From positions 1 through 55,009 of the forward strand of contig SHWW01000004.1 in assembly GCA_009693635.1 (NCBI GenBank): a stretch of DNA of 55,009 bases, given 5' to 3'. Of the stretch, positions 43,183-51,784 are shown piece by piece (within the stretch, counting starts at the first letter, position 1; each line of letters opens with the position of its first letter). The notes below the pieces were generated by a model. It worked only from the letters and a program-made list of their open reading frames with translations, searched no databases and was not told the origin of the DNA. Source of the DNA: Flavobacteriaceae bacterium. GTDB lineage: Bacteria; Bacteroidota; Bacteroidia; Flavobacteriales; Flavobacteriaceae. Both the position numbers and the translations under genes were made by a program.

Positions 43183-44646
43183 ATGAAAATAGATACTATT
43201 AATACTTTAGGAGAATTAAAAGCTGCAGGTTACCAAAGTAAAAGTATAAAAGACGAATTACGAAATAATCTTAGGGAAAAAATTAAATCAGGAAAACTTT
43301 TATTTGAGGGCGTTCACGGATTTGAAAATACGGTAATTCCAGAATTAGAACGTGCTATATTATCGCGCCACAATATCAATTTATTGGGGCTTCGTGGTCA
43401 AGCGAAAACAAGATTGGCACGCTTGATGATTGAATTGTTAGATGAATTTATGCCTATTGTTGCAGGTTCTGAAATCAACGATGATCCATTAAAACCAATC
43501 TCTCGATTTGCAAAAGATTTAATTGTTATTGAAGGAGATAAAACACCAATTAATTGGGTTCATAGAAGCGAAAGATTTTTTGAAAAATTAGCTACACCTG
43601 ATGTTACTGTTGCAGATTTGATTGGCGATGTTGATCCAATAAAAGCTGCAAATTTAAAATTATCCTATGCTGATGACCGTGTAATTCATTTTGGAATGAT
43701 TCCAAGAGCAAATCGTTGCATATTTGTAATCAACGAATTACCGGATTTACAAGCACGAATTCAAGTGGCATTATTCAATATTTTACAAGAAGGCGACATT
43801 CAGATTCGTGGATTTAAATTAAGAATGCCCTTGGATATGCAATTTGTATTTACTGCAAATCCAGAAGATTTTACCAATCGAGGAAGTATCGTTACGCCTT
43901 TGAAAGATAGAATTGGGTCTCAAATTTTGACGCATTATCCTGAAACAATTAAAATCGCAAGAACAATCACCGAGCAAGAAGCCAAGTTGGATTTGCTTCA
44001 AAGTGATGCCGTTTATGTTCCTTTATTAGCCAAAGATTTATTAGAGCAAATTAGTTTTGAAGCTCGCGAAAGTGAATATATTGACAATAAAAGTGGGGTA
44101 AGTGCCAGAATGAGTATTACTGCTTTTGAGAATTTATTAAGTACTGCAGAACGTCGTGCATTAAAATCTGGGGCTGAAAAAACCACGGTTAGACTATCTG
44201 ATTTTATGGGAATTATTCCTGCAATTACTGGTAAAGTAGAATTGGTTTACGAAGGAGAGCAAGAAGGAGCGGCAGCAGTAGCGCAACATTTAATTGGCGA
44301 TGCAATTCACACATTCTTTCCAGCATATTTTCCTAAGATTGAAAAATTGGAAAAACAAGGTGAAAAAACAGCTTATTCCGATTTATTGGAGTGGTTTTTC
44401 TCGGAAAATGGGTTCGAATTATTAGATGATTCTTCGGATGAGGAATACAAATCTATATTAGATTCAATAGCTCCTTTATCAATTTTAATAAAAAAATACC
44501 AACCTCAACTTGCAAAAGAGGATGTTTATTTTATGAAAGAATTTATTTTATGGTCACTAGTTGAATATGATAAATTGAGTAAAGACAGAATTTCTCAAGG
44601 GTACCAATTCAGTGATATGTATGGGAATTATATTAACAAATTGTAA
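43183..44646 (+). CDS. ChlI/MoxR-like AAA+ ATPase
   Basis: Walker A-like LLGLRGQAKTRLARLM; CIFVINELPDLQARIQVALFNILQEGDIQIRGFKLRMPLDMQFVFTANPEDFTNRGSIVTPLKDRIGS. 37 nt downstream of the VWA gene. Confidence 0.88.
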   Translation: MKIDTINTLGELKAAGYQSKSIKDELRNNLREKIKSGKLLFEGVHGFENTVIPELERAILSRHNINLLGLRGQAKTRLARLMIELLDEFMPIVAGSEINDDPLKPISRFAKDLIVIEGDKTPINWVHRSERFFEKLATPDVTVADLIGDVDPIKAANLKLSYADDRVIHFGMIPRANRCIFVINELPDLQARIQVALFNILQEGDIQIRGFKLRMPLDMQFVFTANPEDFTNRGSIVTPLKDRIGSQILTHYPETIKIARTITEQEAKLDLLQSDAVYVPLLAKDLLEQISFEARESEYIDNKSGVSARMSITAFENLLSTAERRALKSGAEKTTVRLSDFMGIIPAITGKVELVYEGEQEGAAAVAQHLIGDAIHTFFPAYFPKIEKLEKQGEKTAYSDLLEWFFSENGFELLDDSSDEEYKSILDSIAPLSILIKKYQPQLAKEDVYFMKEFILWSLVEYDKLSKDRISQGYQFSDMYGNYINKL

Positions 44647-44650
44647 TTAA

Positions 44651-44687
44651 AAATGGGTTTAGATAATTATCTAAACCCATTTTTTTA
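44651..44687. terminator. Bidirectional terminator
   Basis: AAATGGGTTTAGATAATTATCTAAACCCATTTTTTT. Confidence 0.85.
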
Positions 44688-44700
44688 TAATAAACAAAAC

Positions 44701-45141
44701 TTAATCTTGGTTGATTGTTTTTCTCCAAGTAAAAGAATTTAATATGTGTCTTTTTGCAAATCTTCCGGGAGAATCTGCATTTATCATCTTTACATAAGTA
44801 GCTTTTGGAACGCTAATGTACTCATATACACTTCCATTAGAAAAGTTTATTATTAAACGACCATCAACAAATTTATAATCTGTGATTGTTGTGTTAGAAA
44901 TAGTTTCTGAATATTCTGGTAGGTTTTGTTTTATAGTTTCAGTATTGATACTAACCAAAAAATGATAGGCTTCAATAATTTTTTTGCTATTTTCTTCTGC
45001 TTCTTTCAAACCCGCTTCGTCACCTTGAAATTTATCAGGATGTGACTCTTTCATTGCATTACGATAGATCGTTTTTAAATCTTTTAATTCTACTGTTTTA
45101 TCTACATTTAATAACTTTCGGTATTCAACTATTTTTTTCAT
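44701..45141 (-). CDS. J-domain + KTSC-domain protein
   Basis: IYRNAMKESHPDKFQGDE (HPD motif) and C-terminal ITDYKFVDGRLIINFSNGSVYEYISVPKATYVKMINADSPGRFAKRHI (KTSC-like). Confidence 0.8.
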   Translation of the reverse strand: MKKIVEYRKLLNVDKTVELKDLKTIYRNAMKESHPDKFQGDEAGLKEAEENSKKIIEAYHFLVSINTETIKQNLPEYSETISNTTITDYKFVDGRLIINFSNGSVYEYISVPKATYVKMINADSPGRFAKRHILNSFTWRKTINQD

Positions 45142-45504
45142 AAATTTTACAACTCATTGTCTTTTAGTATAAAACACTTTATTTTTGTTCTTAAAATCGA
45201 CAAATTTTGTGCAAAGGTACATTTAATTAAAACAATTCCAATTTTTTATTATAATAAATCCAAGACGATTCATTCTTTAATTATCAAATATTCACTTGGT
45301 TGAATTATGTAAACAAAAAAATAATTTAAAATGTTGCTCAACTAATACTAGGGTTTTATTTGAATTTAATGATTTGTTATTATGATTCATCGCGTAATTT
45401 TTATTATAAATTTTTAAAATGATTAACTTGTGTCATTATAATTTTGTAAATTGTAATTTGATTTCTAAAATAGCACTCGAAATGATCAATAAATTATTTT
45501 TTAT

Positions 45505-45993
45505 ATGAAAAATTTAACACTTATTAGACATGCGAAATCAAGTTGGGATGTACCATTACGTGATAAAGACCGTCATATTTCAAACAGAGGCATTAAAGAT
45601 GCTCATTTAGTCTCCTCGAATATTCTGAAATATTTACCTGAAAAATTTGTTATTTTGAGTAGTAATGCAAAAAGAGCAATAGAAACAGCTACCATTTTCT
45701 CTCAAAATTGGTCATGTACTTTTGAAGGTATTATTTTTATGGATGATTTATATACATTTGATGAAAATCAGTTGGAACGAACTATAAAATCGTTCAACAA
45801 TGATTATGAAAATGTTATTGTTTTTGGGCATAATGTTGCAATAACAAATTTTGTTAATAAATTTGGGGATATTTTGATTGAAAATGTTCCAACCTCTGGT
45901 TTAGTTTCAATTAATTTTGATTGTGAGAATTGGAATTTATTAAATAAAGGAAAGACTAAAAAAACAATATTTCCAAGAGATTTAAAATTATGA
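45505..45993 (+). CDS. SixA-like histidine phosphatase
   Basis: MKNLTLIRHAKSSWD (RHG-like motif), SNAKRAIETA, VIVFGHNVAITNFV. Confidence 0.9.
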   Translation: MKNLTLIRHAKSSWDVPLRDKDRHISNRGIKDAHLVSSNILKYLPEKFVILSSNAKRAIETATIFSQNWSCTFEGIIFMDDLYTFDENQLERTIKSFNNDYENVIVFGHNVAITNFVNKFGDILIENVPTSGLVSINFDCENWNLLNKGKTKKTIFPRDLKL

Positions 45994-48104
45994 TTAAAAA
46001 TAATGAGTATAAATATATTGATAGAGAAAAAAGTTGGCTCGCCTTCAATGCCAGAGTCCTTCAGGAAGCAGCTGATGAAAATGTCCCATTATTAGATAGA
46101 TTGCGTTTTTTAGGAATTTTTTCTAACAATTTAGATGAATTTTTTCGTGTTCGTTATGCCGCAATTCGCAGATTGAGCTTATCAGGAGTTTCAGGAGAGA
46201 AAGTTTTAGGTGGAATTAGCGCTCATCAATTAGTAAAAGATATTACGGAAATTGTAATTCAACAACAATCTGAAAGTTTAAGAATATTAAATATAATTGA
46301 AAGTAAACTTCACAAGGAAAACATTTTCATAATCAATGAAAATCAAATTTCAAGTAAACAAGAAAATTTTATTAAAGATTTTTTTATCCAAAAAGTAAGT
46401 CCTGCATTAGTTACTATTATCTTAAATGATTTGGCAGAATTTCCAATTCTAAAAGATACTTTAGGATACTTGGCTGTAAAACTAGTGATTAAAGCAGAAT
46501 CAAAATCCGAAATTTTAGGGTTTGTAAAACAAAAATCAGAGGTTCGCTATGCCTTAATAGAAATCCCTAAATCAATCAATCGTTTTGTAGTACTTCCATC
46601 TATCGGTAAAAAGCAATATGTAATGTTATTAGATGATGTAATTCGACATAATCTCTCAAGTTTATTCAATATTTTTGATTACAAAAGTGTTTCGGCTCAT
46701 ATGATAAAAATTACCAGAGATGCTCAATTAGACATTGATAGTGATATGAGTAAGAGTATGTTAGAAAAAATTGCTATCAGTGTTAAAGACCGAAGAATAG
46801 GTGAGCCTGTTCGATTTATTTACGACCAATCTATAGGGAAAGATACATTGAAATTTTTTCTTACTAATATGGGAATTGATGCTTCAGACAGTATAATTCC
46901 TGGAGGTAGATACCACAATCGACGCGATTATATGGATTTTCCAAACCTTGGAAGATTTGATTTATTGTATGCTCCCAAAATTCCATTGCCTGTTGACGGA
47001 TTGAGTCTTGACGGTAGTATTTTGAATAAAATAGCCAAAAAAGATTATCTTGTAAATGCACCGTACCAGTCTTTTTCTTATATTATAAAATTTTTAAGAG
47101 AGGCTGCTTTAGACCCAAATGTAACTGCAATTAAGATTACATTATACAGATTGGCAAAAAATTCCCAAGTAATTAGTTCGCTAATTAATGCTGCCAAAAA
47201 TGGAAAGAAAGTAACAGTACAAATTGAACTTCAAGCTCGTTTTGATGAAGCAAGTAATATTTTTTATGCGGAGCAAATGCAAACCGAGGGAATTGAACTA
47301 ATTTTCGGAATTAAAGGGTTGAAAGTTCATAGTAAAATTTGTCTTGTTGAGAGAATTGAAAATGGAAAATTAGTTCGGTATGGAATTATTTCTACAGGAA
47401 ATTTTAACGAATTAACAGCAAAAGTATATACCGATATAACACTATTTACAAGCCATCAGCAAATATTGAAAGATGTTTCTAAAATATTTGAATTTTTTGA
47501 TGTTAACTATAGAGTCCATCGTTACAAGCATTTAATTGTTTCTCCTCAATATATGCGTTCAAAATTGAATAAATTAATTGATAGGGAAATTACAAATGCC
47601 GAAGAAGGAAAAGTTGCATTTATGAAACTTAAATTGAATAGTTTAACAGATATTCAAACCATTGATAAATTATACGATGCAAGTAATGCAGGTGTGAAAA
47701 TTCAACTTCAAATCAGAGGTATCTGTTCTTTAATTCCGGGTATTAAAGGAATGAGTGCTAATATTGAAGCGATTAGTATCGTTGATAATTATTTGGAACA
47801 TTCCAGAGTTTACATTTTTGGAAATGAAAATAATCATGAGGTTTTTATTTCATCAGCCGATTTTATGACTCGAAATATTGAAGGTAGAGTTGAGGTAACA
47901 TGTCCGATTTATGACGAACGAATCAAAGATGAAATAATTAATATTTTTAATATTGGTTGGAAAGGAAATGTTAAAGCTAGACTACATTCAGATAAGTTAG
48001 ATAATAAATATAGAGTTAGAGGAAGTAATCCTATTTTTAGAGCCCAACAAGAAACTTATAATTATTATTTGAATCGATTAGAAGTTGTTTCTGAAAGTTT
48101 ATAA
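45990..48104 (+). CDS. ppk1: Polyphosphate kinase 1
   Basis: SWLAFNARVLQEAADENVPLLDRLRFLGIFSNNLDEFFRVR; ITLYRLAKNSQVISSL; LKVHSKICLVER; ATGA overlap with the upstream gene. Confidence 0.97.
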   Translation: MIKNNEYKYIDREKSWLAFNARVLQEAADENVPLLDRLRFLGIFSNNLDEFFRVRYAAIRRLSLSGVSGEKVLGGISAHQLVKDITEIVIQQQSESLRILNIIESKLHKENIFIINENQISSKQENFIKDFFIQKVSPALVTIILNDLAEFPILKDTLGYLAVKLVIKAESKSEILGFVKQKSEVRYALIEIPKSINRFVVLPSIGKKQYVMLLDDVIRHNLSSLFNIFDYKSVSAHMIKITRDAQLDIDSDMSKSMLEKIAISVKDRRIGEPVRFIYDQSIGKDTLKFFLTNMGIDASDSIIPGGRYHNRRDYMDFPNLGRFDLLYAPKIPLPVDGLSLDGSILNKIAKKDYLVNAPYQSFSYIIKFLREAALDPNVTAIKITLYRLAKNSQVISSLINAAKNGKKVTVQIELQARFDEASNIFYAEQMQTEGIELIFGIKGLKVHSKICLVERIENGKLVRYGIISTGNFNELTAKVYTDITLFTSHQQILKDVSKIFEFFDVNYRVHRYKHLIVSPQYMRSKLNKLIDREITNAEEGKVAFMKLKLNSLTDIQTIDKLYDASNAGVKIQLQIRGICSLIPGIKGMSANIEAISIVDNYLEHSRVYIFGNENNHEVFISSADFMTRNIEGRVEVTCPIYDERIKDEIINIFNIGWKGNVKARLHSDKLDNKYRVRGSNPIFRAQQETYNYYLNRLEVVSESL

Positions 48105-48140
48105 TAAACAATACTAATTTAGCCAAAATAAGCTCATTAA

Positions 48141-49031
48141 ATGATTAAAATAAGAAAATATGCAGCAATTGACGTTGGTTCTAATGCTATGCGGCTTTTG
48201 GTAGCAAACATTATTGAAGAGGAAGGGAAGGAAACCCAATTTAGTAAAAGTGCTTTAGTTCGGGTTCCAATTCGATTGGGACAAGATGCTTTTACCGTTG
48301 GAGAAATTTCTGAAGAAAACATTGACAGAATGGTCGATGCTATGAAAGCTTTTAAGTTATTAATGAAAGTTCATAAAGTAGAAAAATATATGGCATGTGC
48401 TACTTCTGCAATTCGTGAAGCCTACAACGGATTGGAAGTTGTAGAAATAATCAATAAAAAGGCAGGTATAAAAATAGAAATTATAGATGGCAAAAGAGAA
48501 GCGGCAATTATTGCTTCAACCAATTTACATTATCTATTAAAAACTGAAAAAACATATTTGTATGTTGATGTTGGTGGAGGAAGTACCGAATTTTCATTGT
48601 TTTCAGATGGAAAAATGATTGCTTCTAAATCCTTTAAAGCGGGAACAGTTCGTTTTTTAAATGAAGTTGTAAGTGATTTAGTTTGGCTTGAAATTGAAAA
48701 ATGGATAAAAACAAACACAACGAATTTTGATGAGGTAACATTAATTGGTTCCGGCGGAAACATCAATAAATTATTTAAAATGTCAGGAAGAATGCAAGAC
48801 AGACCTTTGTCTTATATTTATTTAAATTCACAATATACCTTTTTAAATTCTTTAACCTACGATCAAAGAGTCTCTGAACTAGGATTAAATTCTGATCGAG
48901 CTGATGTTATTGTTTTGGCCACTAAAATCTACTTGAACGCAATGAAATGGAGTGGTTCAAAAAGTATTTACGTTCCTAAAATTGGTCTTTCTGATGGGAT
49001 TGTGAAGGCATTGTATTATGGGAAGATTTAA
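48141..49031 (+). CDS. ppx: Ppx/GppA-family exopolyphosphatase
   Basis: AAIDVGSNAMRLLVANI; ATSAIREAYNG; YVDVGGGSTEFSLF; GSGGNINKLFKM. Confidence 0.95.
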   Translation: MIKIRKYAAIDVGSNAMRLLVANIIEEEGKETQFSKSALVRVPIRLGQDAFTVGEISEENIDRMVDAMKAFKLLMKVHKVEKYMACATSAIREAYNGLEVVEIINKKAGIKIEIIDGKREAAIIASTNLHYLLKTEKTYLYVDVGGGSTEFSLFSDGKMIASKSFKAGTVRFLNEVVSDLVWLEIEKWIKTNTTNFDEVTLIGSGGNINKLFKMSGRMQDRPLSYIYLNSQYTFLNSLTYDQRVSELGLNSDRADVIVLATKIYLNAMKWSGSKSIYVPKIGLSDGIVKALYYGKI

Positions 49032-49043
49032 AACAATTATTAA

Positions 49044-50864
49044 TTATAAATCCAACTCAAATATTTTTCTTAATAAATCTAAATTTGGATTTTTTTCGCT
49101 TAAGCGATTGTATTTTTCCTGAACTGTAAAAGCTTTTTTAGTTGAGACCTTTTCGTTTACAATAACTTCAATTGTAATGTTATGGTTGTGTAAATGTCCT
49201 TTTAAATAACCTAAAAGTCCATCCATTTCTGTTTCGAAATCAATTTTAGAACCTTGGTTTGGTAGTTCCAATGTAATGCTAGAGCCTTTTAAAATGGGGT
49301 CGTTAATTAGTAATAACGATTCCATTATTTTATATCCTTTATCTCCCAAACGTTGTGCGTATTTGTTCCAATATAACAACATATCCGTTTCATTAAAATC
49401 TTCAGTTGGTAAATGAACTTCCTCTTTTACTATGGATTTCCCAGCTTCTAAAAGTTCCCTTTTTGCTTTTATACTTGCCAATGAAAATGCTGATACTTTA
49501 GGTTCTGAGGCGATATCTATTAGAGCTAGTAAGTCATTTTTCTCTATTGGTTCTTCCTCAATTTTATTTTCAATTGGAGAAGTTTCAATCTCAATATCAT
49601 CTGAAATTATTATTTCAATTTCCTCTTTTATTTCAATAACTTCAATTAATTCAGAAACAACTTCAATTGGCACTTCAGGAGTAATTTCAGGTTTTACTTC
49701 TAATTCAACAACTGATTTTTCACCAATTGTTTTGTCAGTTATTGAGTAATTAGCAATTTTGAAGTGTGTTGGAGGAATTATATAAGATTCAACCTTTTTT
49801 TTTTCTCCATCAAAAGTGATAGAGGCCAATTGCATTAAGCAAAGTTCAACAAGCAATCGTTGATTTTGGCTGACTTTGTATTTTAAATCACAATCGTTGG
49901 CAATTTCAATTCCTTTTAATAGAAATTCTTGAGTTGTCTTTTGTGACTGATTTCCGTATAATTGTTGTGCTTGTTCTCCAACTTCTAAAAGTAATAAAGT
50001 TGAAGGTGTTTTACTGACCAATAAATCTCTAAAATGGGAAGCTAATCCAGCAATAAAGTAATGTCCATCAAATCCTTTAGAAAGGATTTCGTTGTAAGCC
50101 AATAATAATTTAGGTATTTTATTTTCTAATAATAAATCGGTGATATTGATGTAAGTTTCATAATCAAGAACGTTCAAATTCTCAGTAACTGCTTGACGCG
50201 TAAGGTTATTTCCGCAAAAAGAGACTACTCTATCAAAAATTGATAAAGCATCTCGCATGGCACCATCTGCTTTTTGGGCTATAATGTGTAAAGCATCGTC
50301 TTCAAAAGAAACACCCTGACTTTTCGCTACATCAGCCAAATGTTCTTTAGCATCTTTAACAGTAATTCTTTTGAAATCAAAAATTTGACAACGCGATAAA
50401 ATCGTTGGAATAATTTTGTGTTTTTCAGTTGTTGCCAATATGAAAATGGCATGTTTTGGTGGCTCTTCTAATGTTTTCAAAAAAGCATTGAAAGCAGAAG
50501 GAGACAACATGTGAACCTCATCAATAATATAAACCTTGTATTGTCCCGTTTGAGGCGGAATACGCACTTGGTCAATCAAGCTTCGGATATCATCAACAGA
50601 ATTATTTGAAGCAGCATCCAATTCAAAAACATTAAATGCAAAATCTTCAGTTGGATCATCGTAACCTGGTTGGTTGATTTTACGTGCCAAAATTCTTGCG
50701 CAAGTAGTTTTTCCAACACCCCTAGGACCTGTAAATAATAGGGCAGAAGCCACATGATTGGTTTCTATAGCATTTAATAAAGTATTTGTAATGGCTTTTT
50801 GACCTACAACATCTTTAAATGTTTGTGGGCGATATTTACGAGCCGATACTACAAATTCTTCCAT
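49044..50864 (-). CDS. dnaX: DNA polymerase III subunit gamma/tau
   Basis: YRPQTFKDVVGQKAITNTLLNAI; GPRGVGKTTCARILA; VYIIDEVHMLSPSAFNAFLKTLEEPP; TILSRCQIFDFKRI. Confidence 0.97.
   Translation of the reverse strand: MEEFVVSARKYRPQTFKDVVGQKAITNTLLNAIETNHVASALLFTGPRGVGKTTCARILARKINQPGYDDPTEDFAFNVFELDAASNNSVDDIRSLIDQVRIPPQTGQYKVYIIDEVHMLSPSAFNAFLKTLEEPPKHAIFILATTEKHKIIPTILSRCQIFDFKRITVKDAKEHLADVAKSQGVSFEDDALHIIAQKADGAMRDALSIFDRVVSFCGNNLTRQAVTENLNVLDYETYINITDLLLENKIPKLLLAYNEILSKGFDGHYFIAGLASHFRDLLVSKTPSTLLLLEVGEQAQQLYGNQSQKTTQEFLLKGIEIANDCDLKYKVSQNQRLLVELCLMQLASITFDGEKKKVESYIIPPTHFKIANYSITDKTIGEKSVVELEVKPEITPEVPIEVVSELIEVIEIKEEIEIIISDDIEIETSPIENKIEEEPIEKNDLLALIDIASEPKVSAFSLASIKAKRELLEAGKSIVKEEVHLPTEDFNETDMLLYWNKYAQRLGDKGYKIMESLLLINDPILKGSSITLELPNQGSKIDFETEMDGLLGYLKGHLHNHNITIEVIVNEKVSTKKAFTVQEKYNRLSEKNPNLDLLRKIFELDL
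49794..49804 (-). promoter_or_regulatory. Candidate dnaX slippery site (A10-G)
   Basis: On the minus strand GGA GAA AAA AAA AAG GTT GAA: canonical A AAA AAG; -1 frame reads GGT TGA. Confidence 0.6.
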
Positions 50865-50989
50865 AGAAAATTATTGGTTTACAAATATAGATTTAATATT
50901 TCAATTTTGAAATTCTAATTTTCTAATTTATTTCATCATTTATTAAAAATAATAAACCCATAATCTTTCAATTATTATTGTAGATTTGT

Positions 50990-51295
50990 ACCGCAGACCA
51001 CCTTATCGCCATACTTACGTGTGGAGGAAAGTCCGGACACCAAAGAGAAGCATAGCGGGTAACGCCCGTCATTTCGAGCAATCGAAATAGGACAAGTGCA
51101 ACAGAAAGCAGGTACAGGTAATGCTGTAGTGAAACCAGGTAAACTCTATGCGGTGAAATTTCAAGTATATCAATAGTTAAGGGCTTCTCGTCCGTTGTTG
51201 AAGGGTAGAAAGATGGAACTCGCGAGTAATTTCGAGTCTAGATAAATGATAAGGCCACGCAAAACGTGGACAGAATCCGGCTTATAGGTCTGCTT
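50990..51295 (+). ncRNA. rnpB: RNase P RNA (bacterial class A)
   Basis: P1 GCAGACC (50993-50999)/GGTCTGC (51287-51293); GAGGAAAGTCCGGACACC; GCAACAGAAAGCAGGTACAGGTAA; ACAGAATCCGGCTTATAGGTC. Confidence 0.95.
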
Positions 51296-51600
51296 TTTTT
51301 ATTTTAGCTCTTTCCAAAGCTTCAGATGCACTTCCTTTGCCATGATTTTCTGAAAGTAACTTATAACCAATTTCTAAATGATAATCGGCAAATTTAGTCT
51401 TGTAAAAACGAATAATATCTAAAAAATATTATCTCCTTAAAAGTAATTGCCCAATTTATATCCTCGTTTTTTAAAGTTCACTATCTAAGTAAAGCAATAT
51501 GTTTTAGCGCTTCCTCAATATTGACAACTAATGGGCGGAGAATGTATTTTATGAATTTATAATCTCAGTGAATTCTATATTAGATAGCGCAATTTTCAAT
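51282..51600 (-). pseudogene. Decayed GNAT N-acetyltransferase (RimJ/RimL type) remnant
   Basis: Minus-strand pieces in shifting frames: KFIKYILRPLVVNIEEALKHIALLR* / NEDINWAITFKE / FLDIIRFYKTKFADYHLEIGYKLLSENHGKGSASEALERAKIKKADL*, in the order of GNAT motifs (NxxVMKYIxRP...EEALxHI...INWAI...EIGYxLLPExxGKGxxSEAL). Confidence 0.7.
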
Positions 51601-51784
51601 GGTATTTATTTTTATTAAAAGTACTATTTCTTGGATTGACTTACTTGAACTTTCATTAATTTATGTTAAAAATATTTTTATTTAAAGAAAAAATAGCAAC
51701 TTTGAAGCTCAAATTTTTATGAATTGTTCACATCAATTGTAACAATAAAATAAATAGTTCGTCTACCTCTAAAATATAAAATAA

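Noticed and set aside
49432-49749. 105-aa plus-strand ORF antisense to dnaX
   Set aside because: Mirror of the Glu/Ile-rich tau linker; composition artefact with no family signature.
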